Below, in pieces: positions 12,330 to 26,312 of a DNA stretch of 64,000 bases. This stretch comes from Phylloscopus collybita. Taxonomy: Eukaryota; Chordata; Aves; Passeriformes; Phylloscopidae. Position 1 is the first letter of the stretch. Each line of letters starts with the position of its first letter. The notes under the pieces are model-generated. The model was given only the letters and a program-made list of their open reading frames with translations, made no database searches and was not told the DNA's origin. The stretch spans positions 2,318,501-2,382,500 of the forward strand of contig JAJNNQ010000008.1 in the NCBI GenBank assembly GCA_027886175.1, in the 5' to 3' direction. Made by a program: the position numbers and the translations under genes.

Positions 12330-15205
12330 CCTACAAGATTACTCACTGCATACAACAGATTTTCTATCATAAGATTCTGCAGATCCACTCAAAGCAGTGA
12401 AGCTTCTCCCACTGACATGGCTGAGAACTGAGCAGATTGCCTTCAGGAACCAACACTCCCTGTCAGAGCAGGGCAGCTGGGCAGCCACTGCTTTGGAACC
12501 TTATGCAGCTGTGTCCTGTACTGCCACAGAACCCCAAACATTACCAGTGCTACACAATTTCTATTTCTTTCTTTCTTATTGTTGCCTTGGGCTGTGGAAG
12601 GAGCTTTTCTAAAGGCCCTGTTGTGATGGGCATGTAACACCAAGAGCAGTGATTCTGCTGCTGTAGTCCATGCGCAGATTAACCAGCTTTACTTCTTCCT
12701 TTCTCACTCCTATTTCACATTTCTGATTTACTGAGAAACTGTTTAAGGAAGAAAAAACAAGGATCTGCCCCGAAATCCCAACTGTGGGAATGTTTGCTTT
12801 TTTTGGCAGCACTAATATTTATCCCATACTTACCAGGAATTCTCCCTTGTGCTAAGAATGTCAGCCTTACAGCTCAAAGACCTAAACATGAGGCATTTTA
12901 TCAGTATTCTGTTTTTCTCCCCCCTCTATGCAACTTCAGAGCAGTAAGGAAAAAGAAAACATTAAAACAAAAATCACCATCTTCGAGTGTCTGTGAAAAT
13001 TTATGTACTAAAAAGCAGCTGTAAAATTTTTAATGTTTAAATTAATGTTTTATGTTTACAATAAAACTCTCCAGCCATGAAGGGCTTTTAAAAGCTACAT
13101 GCTAAATACAAGCAAAACCAAAGCAAACAATAACACTCCCATGAAGCCCAGCTTCAACACATAAAATGGCAAATAAGACTTTTGCACACACTTCCCAAGT
13201 TTCTGTCTTTTTCTACAAAAAAGAGCTCTTAGCAATGTCAAAGCTACAAAAAAGAGCTGGTTACAACATGAAGGCAAAAACCTTATAATTCCTTAATAAT
13301 AGGTTTTCCTGCAATTCTGAATGTATTTGTGATGGTCTGGTTTACTTTTTTTTTATTTGAATTGTGTTATAAATAAAACAGCTTCTCTCCTCCCCCTCTT
13401 CTGCCAGCTGTAAGCACTCTGTCCTCCAATAAAGGTTGAAACAAATGAATAGGTTTGAAAGAGACCATTATGCACTCGCTAGTGCAGAGTGAGGAGATGA
13501 AATGTTGCCAAATCATTCTCCTTTTAAAATCAATAGGAATTCTTGCTATTGGATTCAATGGGAGTATAATTAGGTTCTAAACTCACACACTTCCCTTGAC
13601 AATGAGGGTTTCTTTGCCTCTTTCATTCCCCTTTCCCTCTCAGCTATGGAGAAGTCTCGCTGTTCCAAGGCGCTCCCAGTCTGAGCAGCATTTTTAGCCA
13701 TTTCTCTCCTGAAACACTTGGGACACAGCCTGGAGAAGGCAGAGGGAGCACAAATAACCCAAGTTACCTACCCTGAAATGCAGCTGTAAGCCACCAGCAG
13801 GGAGAGCACAGCCCATCACTCAGCAGACATTTGAAGTCTTGACCTGGACAGAGTTCCCTGTCCACCCTCACACTTCCCCAGTGACCTGGTCAGGGCAACC
13901 CCACATGCTGAGCCACCTTTGCCACCTGCAGCCCAGTTTGGTTTTGCAGGTCCTGCTGCAGGGATGCTAAACTCAAATATATTTAGGTTGAATCAGATAT
14001 AAATCTGTCCCACAACTGGGAATTATTTTCAAAACCCCTGTCAAAGTAATTCCAAGAGGACAATATAAAATAACTTCCCTTTGTTAGGGTCAAATAACGA
14101 GGACCCAGAATTTACCATATCTGAATGCTGGGCTCCAAATCAGCCACGGTGAAGTCTTGAGCCCACTCCCAGCAATCTCTCAATGAAAGTTAGATATGAC
14201 TTTATATATTTGCTTTTATAAAAAGTGCACTGAACAGCAACAAAACTCTATAAAGCCACATCATCCCCCTATGTCCAAGAACTCAGAGTCACCTTTTTTT
14301 ACCTTTTCTACCATGCACAGATCCTACACAAATAGTTTAAGTCTTATCCACATTGCTACCTTCATAAATTAATTTGTCAGCCTTTACTTTGTTCCAAAAG
14401 AAGGGATGCAAGAGCAGTCTTTTAACTGTTTCTTGGTTAGAGGCAGTTAATAAAATTACTTCACAGCATTTAAAATGCTGAATATCCTTTTTTCTATTCT
14501 CTAGAAACAGCAAAAACAAACCACCAAAACCAATTCCTCATTTTTTCTCTTATATGCTGGCAGTAGAAAATTTTTCTCATGTCAACTGTATTTTTTAAAT
14601 ACACATAAAACAATTAAAGACAGTCAGAGATTATTTTAGATAATTTTAGATCATTTCCAAGATGCTCTTCACATATTGAGCACAATCATCTCAAGATTTG
14701 CATGACTAGATTCTTTGAGATTCTGTGGGCTCAGCTCTTCCAGCCTTTGTGTATCCACAATTAATTTCTCCATAATCACATTTGATCATTTTTTTAAACA
14801 TGCCATTATATACACAGCTCTTCTCTAGATGAGATATACCTGCTGCAGAATATTTGCTGAAAACAGATGTGGACTTCAGACATTTTATTAGCTCATAATT
14901 GGGCTGTGACAAGCAAGCCAATTACATTACACATCAGAAAAACCAAGATACCTCGGTTTTAAAGCAAACCAAGCGGAAAAATTTTTAGATTTTCATTTAA
15001 TTTTCCCCAAAGTTGGAACCCTTCATGCAAGTTTCCTCCACACTCTGTAGAAGCTTCTGCTTGTGCTGAATAGAGTTTGACAGAAACAGGATCTATGGAC
15101 GGAGAGCAGCAGGAACAGAATCACAGTCAGCACTCCCAAACACCACTGGGGATGAAGGAGCAGCAGCCCTTTTGTGCCCAGGGAGGATACAAAGCTAAGG
15201 GTAGT

Positions 15206-15222
15206 AAAAAAAAAAAAAAAAA
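15206..15222. repeat. A17 homopolymer tract
   Basis: An uninterrupted run of 17 adenines, preceded by unremarkable sequence. Confidence 0.85.
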
Positions 15223-18200
15223 TAGAGGAAGGAGTGACATTTTAAAAGAAACTATCCCTCTATGGCCTTGTCCATAGCCATAACTCTAGAGAAGAGCTCC
15301 TTGTCTAACGCGCCCTCCAGGATTAAGAAGGCAGAGATATCATGCTATATATTAAAATTAGTATTTCTTGGCCGTGAATGGTTTCAGATCGGGCTCCTCA
15401 CGTCCTGGACATGATTCAAATAAGCAACTTCTCCACTGGGTAATTTAACCTGCTCATGTGCCTGGTAGCTAAGATTTACTACCTCATCCTTTCCGTTAAA
15501 ATTTACCAAATGAGGTTTGGACAGAGGAGTTGCAGCCCCACTATGTTATAATGGGGTTGTGAAAAAAATACGAATAGAGTAATTCCTAACTACTATTTAT
15601 CTGTGGATTAGAAACAAATAGGCACAATTAAACCCCAGAGACAGCAATAAGACTACCTGCATTTTCTGAAACCTCCCTACAGCAATGACTTCAGAGTACA
15701 AATGTGATATTTTCAGTCACTAAAGAAGGACTTTGACAAAAATGCTACCTGAAAAGCCTGAAAACAGTTAAAATTTCTTTATCTTCTATATTTGAAATTC
15801 TCATTAATAACACAGTCTGATTTACACATGGAGCTTTTAACATACAGTACTTTCAAAAAGAGTTCGATATTGCTGTCTGTTACTACAAACAAGAAAAAAG
15901 ATAGATATGGAGATGAACTGGTTCAAGATACCAGTACACTGGTAGCAAATCTGGGCAAAAAAAAAAATTACAATTATCCTATTCCTTATGGTTAAGCACT
16001 GAGTAGTCCAACTTTGGGACTGTTTGCCTCCCAATATTCCCAGTAATGTCCTGTACATGTCCTACTAATTCCCAAAAGTAAGGAAAACCTACATGGTGTT
16101 TCACTTTCCTCCCTCCAATTTTTATTGGATGCACCAAAAGGGAGCCCTCGGCAATGGTGTCTGACATGTCACAGTATTTTGATGCAGTTTGGATTGCCTT
16201 CCAGAAACAAAAAAGTGGCCTTAGTTGGAACAGTATATAGGAAACATGAAAGAAAATTCCGTAGAATCAGTCAAATTTTGGTTCTACAGGCACATTTTAA
16301 ATTATCATTTTTACACAAGCCACCTAGATACAATCCAGACTCCACTACTGGAGAAAGTTTGCACTATGGTACTCTCAACATAGAAAGATTTTTCGGGAGT
16401 TCCTTTCTCTCTCTGCCTCTATCTGAGGTATTTGTGCTGGCCCTGGGAGGGTCAGCTTATGCTGTTCACTGCTATAATCTGTTATCCTCGAGAACAGGAG
16501 GGCACCAGATCTCGTGCCAGTTATCCTCCCAAACCTCTAATTAATGTTGACAGTAAAATATTGGCCACAGCATTAACTACATGATAAGAGAGAGCACTCC
16601 TGAGGCTTGCACATCCCAACCAAGTGGGTTTCACTAAAAAGTGTCTCGTTACCAACAATAACAGAAAATTGCAACATTTTCTTAAATTAGCACTAAAATA
16701 GAGATGACTCACTTTGTACTGTTCTAGATGGTGATTTGTCTTTCTTCCCTACATTTCATTCCCTCCCACTATCCCTCAATCAGATGTGAAAGTTTCTTTT
16801 TCTGCAATAGGAGGAGAGGGAAAAAAACCCACCAAAATCTCAACAACTCTGTGTATAGGGTAGGCCACTCTGCAGCTTATGAGCTCCAAATACAGATGCA
16901 CTCATCAGCTCCTCCAAGCAGTTGCATGGCCTAAAGTTCCTTCAGCCCTGAGGCATACCAAAATCTATACCTGTGAGAGAGAAACCCTGTGGCCAAAAAT
17001 GCAGTTAAAGCTTGGTTCTTCCCATATCTTCCAAAGAATTGTGTTTATTTCAGTTCTCTGCAGTGCAGTGCACAGTGTCAGTCTGTTTACAGCACTATTT
17101 ATATTAGTGCCTGATCTAGCAATCATTCTGCAAATATATCAGGACTGTTTCAGGGATAATAAGGAAGATCATTGTTTTGCAGCTAAACAGTGTTAAAAAG
17201 CAAAGAGATCCCTTGCTCTGAGAATGTCTTTGCAATAAAATTCACGGGTTTAGATTGCAATATCCTGGTAGGACACGTGCATCATGATATAAAGTCCATA
17301 CAAGCACACAAGTCTCCCAGGTCCAGAGTAGCCCGAGTCCCAGACACACATCCTCAGGGCAAACCTCAAGTAGGTTCAGAGAAGCAAATGGCTTCACAGG
17401 ACACTCCACTCCTACCAAAACTTCCAAGTGTTTCCTCTTTCCTCCATAACTTGCCAGTCTCCTCACCCACTGTATGTCTCTGCTGGCATTACAGATACAA
17501 TTGTATTTAAATAAAGCAAGCACAGCATCTTCATCTAAATGTTAAGGAAATATTTATCAGCACAAAGGCAGTCTCAACCCGTACAGTGTTTACAATGGTT
17601 TTTATCTTCAGGCTACATTAGGATTTGCTGTGAAATGGTATTTGCAATGACTTGTGAATCACTGCCAAATGTGGTTGCACCAACCATATTGCAAAGCTTT
17701 GCACAGCAGTAATCACGGGGTACATCTGACACTGGGAGCAATTGGTGCAGAAGAGCAGTAAAAAAAGATGGTCTGTTCTTTTCTCACTTAATCCCTTCTG
17801 TTGAGGCACTCTTAAAATTCAGAATAAAATATGAACTAAGATAACAGATGCCCTTAATGAGGCCCTCTGTTACTCTACCCGAGTATCTCCGAAAAAATAA
17901 AATATATAGATGCTGCTTCAGCAACTAAGACAACAGAATTACAGGGAGCAGAAAGTTTGTGATTCTTTGGGGCAGAGGTTATCTCACACAGGAAGAAATA
18001 GTTGGTGAGCTTGGAGGGACTGATACAAGTTGCAGAATGCTAAGATAGCATCTGCCTTCAGTTCTCAGCCTGCTCCTCTTGATACCAAACCCCACTCCCC
18101 TCCTTAAAAACTGGAGGTGAATAAATAACTGTAACTGAGTAAATTAAAAACACACAAAAGTAATTTCTGCCTTATGATAAAACCTACATGTAAAGAGATT

Positions 18201-21200
18201 TTAATGCAGAAAATTGCTGCACCTTGTTTAAGGGAAACGTTCCCACTCAATCTGATCATTACACCGAGCTCATCCTCAAATGTATAAACACAGAGTACTG
18301 GATCTGATAAAAAAGAACAACATCGATCCAATACACTTCTAATTCTACAAACCAAAACAAACAAACAAATCAGTCTAAATACTCTAAAAGATCTCTCCAA
18401 AATCTATTGAAGTCTTTTTAGACTCAAAAATCTTCATATATTTTGGCAGCTGTGTGTGATCAACATTTATGGCGATTTCCACTTGTGATGCACAGGTACA
18501 AAGGAGCATTTCTGCCTATCCCAGTATGAATGGCACTTGAACAGGCTGAATGCTTCCTGAGCACTAGTAACCTGCATCTCAGGTTTGTTTTTCATAAGAT
18601 TATGCAGTGGTGATAAGCCAAACTTTGGAAAGCACATAATCTTTCATCTGCCAGCAAACGTTATTTGGCATTTGCTTATTGCCTTAGAAAAGAGAAGATT
18701 CATCAATGATTAATCTTAAGAAATAAAGCTTTATACCCAGTATCTTTCCTGAGAACCAAACATTAAATCTAAAGTTGCTTTATGGATCTTCTTTATAATA
18801 GAGTTTTATTGTTTTCAAATGAAATTAATTACTGTATTGAATAGAAAAACATTACAAACTAACTAGTTTGCAATACAACTGGAGAAACTTAATGAACTAA
18901 TTCCTAAATAATTAAAATGCATTGATTTCTGGTATGGCATGATCTTTTAATATCACTAAGGTACTCTGTGTACCTTTATATGGTCAGATCTCATTTTGAT
19001 CCAAGGTCCAATCTGAAGTACCCTCAGCTGCCTCTCTTTACAGCATGTTACTCATAAATGTTGCATGTGTGCCTATGTTCCTCTAAAACAAGAGATGATG
19101 AACTAGTGAGAGGCTCAGAACTGGTTGCTGGGGATTTACAGGTAACAATAAAATGCAAAGAATCATTTTAAAATTCAGCACGGAAAGCAATGATTTTAAG
19201 TTCAAAATTGCCATCATTTAAATAAGTAAAACAAGAGAAGAAAGTCTCAAAAGAATTGTGTGCGTGTCGCTCCTACCTTGACAAAAAAAACCCCCATATT
19301 TTTAATCTTCTTACATCACATATCACAGGAGGTCTCTAGTCACTTCAGTATAGCAGGACAGAAAAGGGGGAAGTTATACATTTTCAGGCACTAACAATTT
19401 AAAATTAAGACAAGAACAAATATTGTTAGTAAAAGCAAAAGACAGTGAGGAAAGCACCTCAGCTTGTGGAATAACAATATTGTTAAATAGAAATGGTTGT
19501 TTTCTGAACACAGTCATTTTATAAAATGTACACTAAAGCTTTTATATGTAAATTACTCAAACTCAGAAACCTTTCACTTCAAATTGAGTTGAGAATAGCT
19601 TGAAGAAGAACACTTTAGTGAAAACGTGCTTAAAATGAACAAAATCAAGAACAACTAAGGTGCACAGGCAATGTTTCACTGGGAAAAAAACCCCCTGTAA
19701 ATAAATATTTGATTGATGCACTGCTAACAAAAAAGGATAAAAAATTGGCTTCAAATATATTTAGATAGCCTCTTAATACATGCACCTACTTTCTCTTTGA
19801 AACTGATTATGTTTGTTAAACTCTGTGTATTGCCACCAAATACATAACTGTGTTACATGAATGATTAAAGCCACTACAACAGAACTACATTATACAAATA
19901 ATCACATTTTTACATTTAAAAGCTCCCCTTACTAACATACTACAATAATGCAATTTTTCCTCAACTTTTGAACTAAAGGTCATATGACATCAACCCTGTA
20001 ATTTTAACTTGCCAACATCCCTTAAAATAATCCAAACACATCTGATGGTCAAACCTGAACAACTGTTCAGTACCAAACCTTCACACCAGGCACTCCATGA
20101 AGGTACTGAAGGCTGGGAACTGTGTTTACAAATCCCACATGGATTTTAAAAGAAGTTATATATGAAGCAAATGCCATAGCTGGGGAGTTTTTTACCAGTT
20201 TAGAAATGTATTTATCTTCCTGTTTTCTAGCAAACCTGGGCATCTCTAATGACGTCCTGACTGGAAATGCCAATTGAGACAGACCATTTTATTGGAATGC
20301 CAACCTCATATTTTTGGGTTTTGTATGAATTCCTGGTAATTTGAGTACTTTGACAAAACTTGCTGCAATCCATATGTTCCTGTTTCACTCTCTGTGACTG
20401 TGTTTCACTCAGCTGCTGTACCAGGGCCATGTAGAGATGAAACCCTCTTGTGGCACTCTCACTGCTGCAAAAGGAGATGAGGTGGCACACTGAGGTACAT
20501 GACCATGGGTAAATAAAACAAGAGTTAATCATTGGGCAAATGTGAAGGAAAAGCAAGGCTAACCTCAAGAAGCCCTTACCAGAAATTAACTTACACGGGG
20601 TTTACTAAAACTCTTACGCCACAGTGGCAAAGGAATAACCTCTTTGTAAGGCTGTGCCCTTAGTAAAATTATTTTGCATTCAGTTATTGATTGGATGCTT
20701 CCTCCTGTAAGAATATGAAAACCTGATTTTATCCCATGCTTGCAGAGTAATCCCCCCTTTGGACTTGAACATGGCTCCCAATTTCTGTAAGAGCCAGGGA
20801 GAAATTTGTATAGAGCAAAACTTGGTTTATGGGTTTGTGAGGACAGCAGGTAAATTTAAGCAGTGACCAATAAAAGAGACTGATCCTGCTGGCCTCTGTA
20901 AAATAAATTGTGATCTTCCTCACATCAGCTAAGTCAGGCTTGAAAATTAATTTTAACTAAAAAGATTAAGACATCAGGCATTAAAAATAGATGTGGGGCC
21001 TTTTAAACTGCAAGTGCAAGGTAAAATTCCCACAGTGTGAGATCTCCTCACCTGCACTTCCCACCAAGACTGCCCAAAACCCAAATCAAAATACAACCTG
21101 GTGATATTTCTTCAGTTATCAAAGAGAAGTACTCACCTGGGGTGAGTGAATGAGCAGAGTTTTGAAAGATGGTATTATTACAACTATAAGCCAAAAACTG

Positions 21201-22853
21201 AAATGCTATTATATCCCTTGCTAACTGATATTTCAGCTATTAATGCTGAACTCCATCTAACTTACCTGAATGTTTTTGCACTGCTTCTCCCTCTCTATTG
21301 CTAAATGTGTGTACAATACCATGAAGGAGACCTAGGTATATTGCAAAGGTTATATTTTAAGATGATATGGGATGGCTGCATTTGACTTTTTAAATCTTTC
21401 TCACTCTACTTCAGAAAAGGAATCAGAAATTCGTATGGTTTTGCCACACTGTATCTTTTGGAGAAAGCAGATGGGTATTTTTAGCATGAAAAATGACTTA
21501 TGAATTTTTGAACATTTTTAAAAGCAATATTGTGGAACATTTTAGGAAGCATAACCCTCCAGAAATCCACTCGTGTTCAGATCTAAAAAAATAATATTTT
21601 TCTCCCCTGAGTAAAACGATATATCTAATGACAGGAGACTTAAATGCTAAAAGCACTTTCAATGTTTTCAATCATTCTTGTGCTTGGTAGTATTTCACTT
21701 GTGTGTACAGGGGGCAAACATGCAGCTGCTGATAAACAACTTTGAGTTAATGCTTAGCTTGATTTTTTTAGGATGATATCGTCAAAATCTTCCTACCAAA
21801 TTTATTACAAATGACTGTTCCCCAAGACATGCACAGCTGGGCTGTGGCTGTGTGTCCTTTCTTAGGGAAGGACAAGAAAGGGAAGAGTTTCATTTCTATA
21901 GAAAAAGTATCCTTTCCTCAGGGTAGTCACTCATTGTAGGCATTTACAAATAGGAACGAGGCCTTACTGTTGATCAGTGACAAAGGTAAAACCTTTTAGA
22001 CAAAAGTCTGGCTGAGAAAGGAAGATTTTGCAATTCACAGGTTCCCAGTTCCCTTAAGGCACCTCTGTCCAGGAGCTGCCTGTCCCTTTAGGATGGTTGG
22101 CACCACAGAGGAAGAAGCAGACCTGGATTCTTCAGTTCCTCCTGATAAAATGCTGTATTTATTAACTTTATTACCTAAAAGAAACACTATTCTGTTTTAC
22201 CTTCTTCTGATTTACACAACTTTCTCAGACTTCCTTTGAAAAAAAAAAAAAATTGAAATTGTGTAAACAGTCAGAATACAGATATTGCACACAATTTGTG
22301 ACATTCAGGAGAAATAAGGCCAAGTTAAGCAAGGATGCTAACAACAAAATTAGGAAGCAGAAATAATTACAACTAAAAAGTTAAAGAATTGTACCTAGGA
22401 ACAGAGTGACATAAATGAAGGGAGGACATAACTTCTCTTTCCTCTCTTTCCCTAACTTGCCACATCTTATCTACAGATTTTGCTCCACGTCTTATCATAC
22501 TTACTGCTACTACTGGAGAGTTTAGGAAGTTAAGCCATGAATCAGGGCCCCAACATGCTCAACAAACACTCACAAAAAATGCCAAGTGCTCCAGGACATC
22601 CTTAAATGCATTGTTACCAGTGTATTTTCTGTTCTTCCTATGATTTCAGTACACAAATATTTTAAACACAGGAGTATTTGTAAGAGTTATAGTACTCCTG
22701 TAACTTTCTGCATCAGAAGCAGGTTAGATAACAATACAAATGCTGTAAACAATGTGTTGATTCAGCCTCCATTTACCAATGATAACTCTGATAACACAAA
22801 AAAACAAAAGCAGTTAGGATACCAAAGCAGAAAAATAAGGGGTTTTGTTGTTG

Positions 22854-22870
22854 TTTTTTTTTTTTTTTTT
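22854..22870. repeat. T17 homopolymer tract
   Basis: A run of 17 thymines preceded by GTTG repeats. It may be simple slippage or the reverse-strand tail of an old retroposon. Confidence 0.85.
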
Positions 22871-23180
22871 CCCTGAAAATAACCTGAAGAGAAAACTTCA
22901 TAAAAATGTGAAGAAATCACCAAGCAGCAGCCCAGCAGTCCTGGCACTGGAGAGATTAAAAGACCCCCAGAAGGGGCAGCAGCACCTTTCACCTGTGACA
23001 CAGCCACGGGGGCTCAGCCCCACCAGTGCCCACAGAGCAGTGACTGAGCCAGTCATTGTAATGAAGAGCAGAGGTATACAGCCTTTATCAGATGAGAGGG
23101 GATTTGTCAGAGATTAATAGAATTCCATTGTAATATCCATATCTCACAAAGGCATACTCTGACAGGGTCCAATTACTTTC

Positions 23181-23800
23181 AACAAGCTGGGCCTGCTACA
23201 TGGACCCTCTGAACCGGAATGGCCCTCCAATCTGTATGCTTTCGTTCAGACAGATAACACCAACGTGTTTCTCTCTGTGATCACTGCCTAACTTAAATGA
23301 GTTAATCTCGTTTTCCAGATGAATTGTTATTTTGTCTCCCGCAGGCTGTGATTACCGGATAAAAGTATTGTGTTAACAGGAGGGCCAGGGTCTTTTCAGC
23401 AGCGGATTCCACATTCAGATAACCAGCCAGAGAGGCTTTCGCTTGCTTGCTTGCTTGCTTTTTTTTGCCTTTTTTTTTTTTCCCTAATGTGAAGTAAGAG
23501 AGTGGCACTAACAGGAGAAAACTGTGAAATGACACAGAGATAAACCTTCCCAAATAATTACGTAACTTCGTCAGAGGTCAGAGGGGCAGTTTATCTTCAT
23601 ATTTCAAAAGAGCGTCCTGGTGAATCAATCGCGTTTACAGCCTACCTCTACATATTTTAAGATGTTATTTGCCTTTCACTTCATGCCTGCCCTTTCTTTC
23701 TCTAATGGCCTTTGTTTCTGGAGCCATTATAATGTGCTTGAGAAGTTCACAAGGGAGCCTATCAGAATATAAATATTTGGAAGCACTGAAAACTATCTGG
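23181..23800. promoter_or_regulatory. Candidate distal regulatory patch (CpG-retaining)
   Basis: By eye, 13 CpG dinucleotides lie in 23181-23640, several times denser than the surrounding sequence. No long reading frame or repeat explains this. The patch includes a perfect TTACGTAA palindrome at 23558-23565, the consensus for PAR-bZIP/NFIL3-type factors. A direct repeat of nuclear-receptor-like half-sites (AGGTCA-G-AGGGGC) starts near 23575. A (GCTT)5 plus T-rich run at 23441-23482 splits the patch. CpG retention in CpG-poor vertebrate DNA often marks hypomethylated regulatory elements. The regulatory role is inferred; conservation was not tested. Confidence 0.3.
23441..23482. repeat. (GCTT)5 microsatellite with T-rich extension
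   Basis: Five perfect GCTT units at 23441-23460 run directly into a T-rich stretch with one GCC interruption. This is a simple repeat inside the CpG-retaining patch. Confidence 0.9.
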
Positions 23801-26260
23801 GCAGGATCAGAAAACAGGAAGGAAAAAAAAAACAAGCCCAGGATTTCACAAACAGCTCTCTTCAACTGATGAAACTAGAGCCATATGGTGAGAGTTATAG
23901 TCTACAGCACATTTTTCTGAGATAATGTATTTTTCTCAATGACAGCAGTGAGATTCTTCATTTCCTTTTCTCGACAAGATGTGAAAAAGAAAAAAAAAAC
24001 CACTCCAATGTTAATTCCTAAAAAGCACACCATGGCTGGGGGAAGGCTTAACATGGGAGAAGCATCTGGCTAGTATAGGAAACACCTGATTGTGCAGTTG
24101 TGCCTTGACCACGAGGACAATCCCTTCATGGCCAAGAATGACTCACACCTGACCCCATTTGGGCAAATGCAGCAGCAGAACTGCATGAATTACATCAAGT
24201 CCCTTTGGCTCGTGCATTTTCATCCATAGAGAAAAAAACACCATGAAACTAGGTGGTATTTTCAGTATCTAATGCCACAAGGTAAATAAAACTTGACCTC
24301 TGAAAGCAGTAGATTTCTCCAGTGGCTCTCCCAGGAAGTGGATCCAAGTTGCTCCTGAGGTGGATAATAAGATCATGAAAGCTTCCTGACAGAAAGCCAC
24401 AACCTTTGGCTGCAAAAAGCCAATGTCTTCAACAAAGTATGAATGAGCATCCATGCAGGATGTGTATCCAAAGCACACAGTGGATGTATCCCTACTCTGT
24501 GGGACTGGTCTGGGGCAGAGCAGACCCCTTGAGTCCTGGGCACCCAATTCTGCAGAGCTGGGGCCTGGCAAAGATTATCACAGCTTCCTTTATGCTCCTG
24601 TGCCCGTATTTCCTTGCACAGCAAAGGAGAGGCTGAAGCAAAAAGCAAATCTGAGGAATCTCAATCTCTACACAAGTATTTGGGCTCACTCTTTCTTTAC
24701 ACAAACAGTAGCTTCCATCAGCAGGTAGGAAAATCATTCATAGGTGGCCAGGTAAATTAATGAAAAGTTTCTAAATGACAGAGTTTAAATATTTCTGTGT
24801 CCCATAATGAAGTGAAAAGTCTATGCAGCTGGAACTGTAGCCATCATATCACTGACCTCCATTTTTTGATCAAGTTGGCAATATTCTCATTTCTGGCCAG
24901 AGACAATAAGTTCTACCTCTATACTGAGTATTAGCTCATTAATCCATCATTTAAAAGTCCCTGTTATCTTTCAAAATGGGTAGGTGATAACTCAGTGGTT
25001 CACATTCTCTCATGAAAACAAGCTTTATGCATTACGTCCAACAGAATGCAAAGTGTCCATACAGTGCAAGCAATCACCTACTTAGGGTGTAAAAACAAAG
25101 TTACAGTAAAAACATGTCTTCCCTCAAGAAGGTGAGCAGAAAAGATGTTTTTTACACAGTGGGAGCTGTCCTTAGGTGTATAAGGAATCACATTGCTTGC
25201 TAGGCTACAAAAAGCATATCCCAGTTGTCTTCACCACCAAGCACTGTGTTTTATTCTGCTTAGAAGGAGACCAGTGGTGCTGCTAGGAGAGTGTGAAGGG
25301 CTCCTATGCATCATCATAAACAAGATAAGCAGAATTATTTCCTAAATTACAAACAACTACAGCTATAACAAATCACTGAGGGGAGCAGAGGACGCTGTGG
25401 GCACAGTGTGGGCACAAAGATGTGAGCTTTTAGCAGCTTTTGTCAGTGCTGCTGCTGCTGGAGCAGGAGGCTGGTGTGACTTTGCCTTGTCTTTGTCAGA
25501 AGAAAGAAGGAACAGTATTTTTCTGTCCTTTATTACAAGTGTTTTGATTGCATTGCTTCTCTCGAGTTAGTCTAGGAAAGGGTAGGCCTCAGTGGAGATC
25601 TCAGAGACCATAGGTTCCCTGAGGTATATCCTCAGTAGGAGGACTTTTTTCCCCCCTTTTTTCTTGCTTAATTAACAGATCAGATACCGGAAAGAAAACC
25701 AAAAAAACACATGAATAAACATCAGGCAGTGTCATTTAGAGACTGGTCACTCAGACTACCCCGTGATGAGTCTGTACACGGGCACACAGGGGATTAAGCA
25801 CAGCTGTACCCAGGGCTGCTCACATCCTGGCCCTGGGCTTTGTGCAGGACACAGCCCTGACACTCAGCTCCTGACAACAGAAATCCCCAGTTACTGGTGA
25901 CTTCCCTTATTCCAGAGCCCAGTGCAGGAGAACACCGGTCACGATAACCCAGGGAAACACTCCTCACAACAACAGTGCTTTTCCAGACAAAGCCGACACT
26001 AGTGTAGCAGAAATGATGCTAGTAAGAAGTGATGTGAATTGGTAACAAAGAAGCTTGATCAGCATGATGGAGACAGACAGTCAGAGACACAAATTAAATC
26101 TCAGACGCAAATTAATTTCTCGTTCATTTCTCTGCACGCTGGTGCTACAAAACACTTGGCAAAAGTTGCCTTGAAGGTAGCAGCTGGAAATTATATTGTT
26201 TCAAAAGCTGAAAATATTCTCTATGGAGAAATTTTAAACCCATAAACTTTTCCTTTTCTT

Positions 26261-26312
26261 AGTTTGTTGGTTTGGGGTTTTTTGTTTTTGGTTTTTTGGT
26301 TTTTTGTTTTTT
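26261..26312. repeat. G/T low-complexity tract
   Basis: About 50 bp consisting almost only of T-runs separated by one to four G. It is simple sequence with no further information visible. Confidence 0.85.

Larger units (their letters stand above)
10240..23150. other. Gene-free AT-rich noncoding DNA
   Basis: No gene or clear mobile element could be supported. The notable contents are A-rich tracts near 12281-12329 and 15206-15222 and a T17 run at 22854-22870. There is also a short resemblance to the 'TTCAATGGGAG' word of sauropsid old repeats around 13545-13582. Reading frames up to 139 codons (16125-16544) have no recognisable domain and no neighbouring exons. Confidence 0.55.

Noticed and set aside
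12111..12431. 106-codon frame with proline-rich start and poly-lysine
   Set aside because: It is a composite of unrelated unique sequence and an A-rich tract, with no domain.
16125..16544. 139-codon plus-strand frame
   Set aside because: The translation has no recognisable domain, signal or repeat, and is an isolated frame of a length expected by chance in 64 kb.
25448..25460. Short (CTG)4 trinucleotide repeat
   Set aside because: Too short to be unstable or noteworthy.
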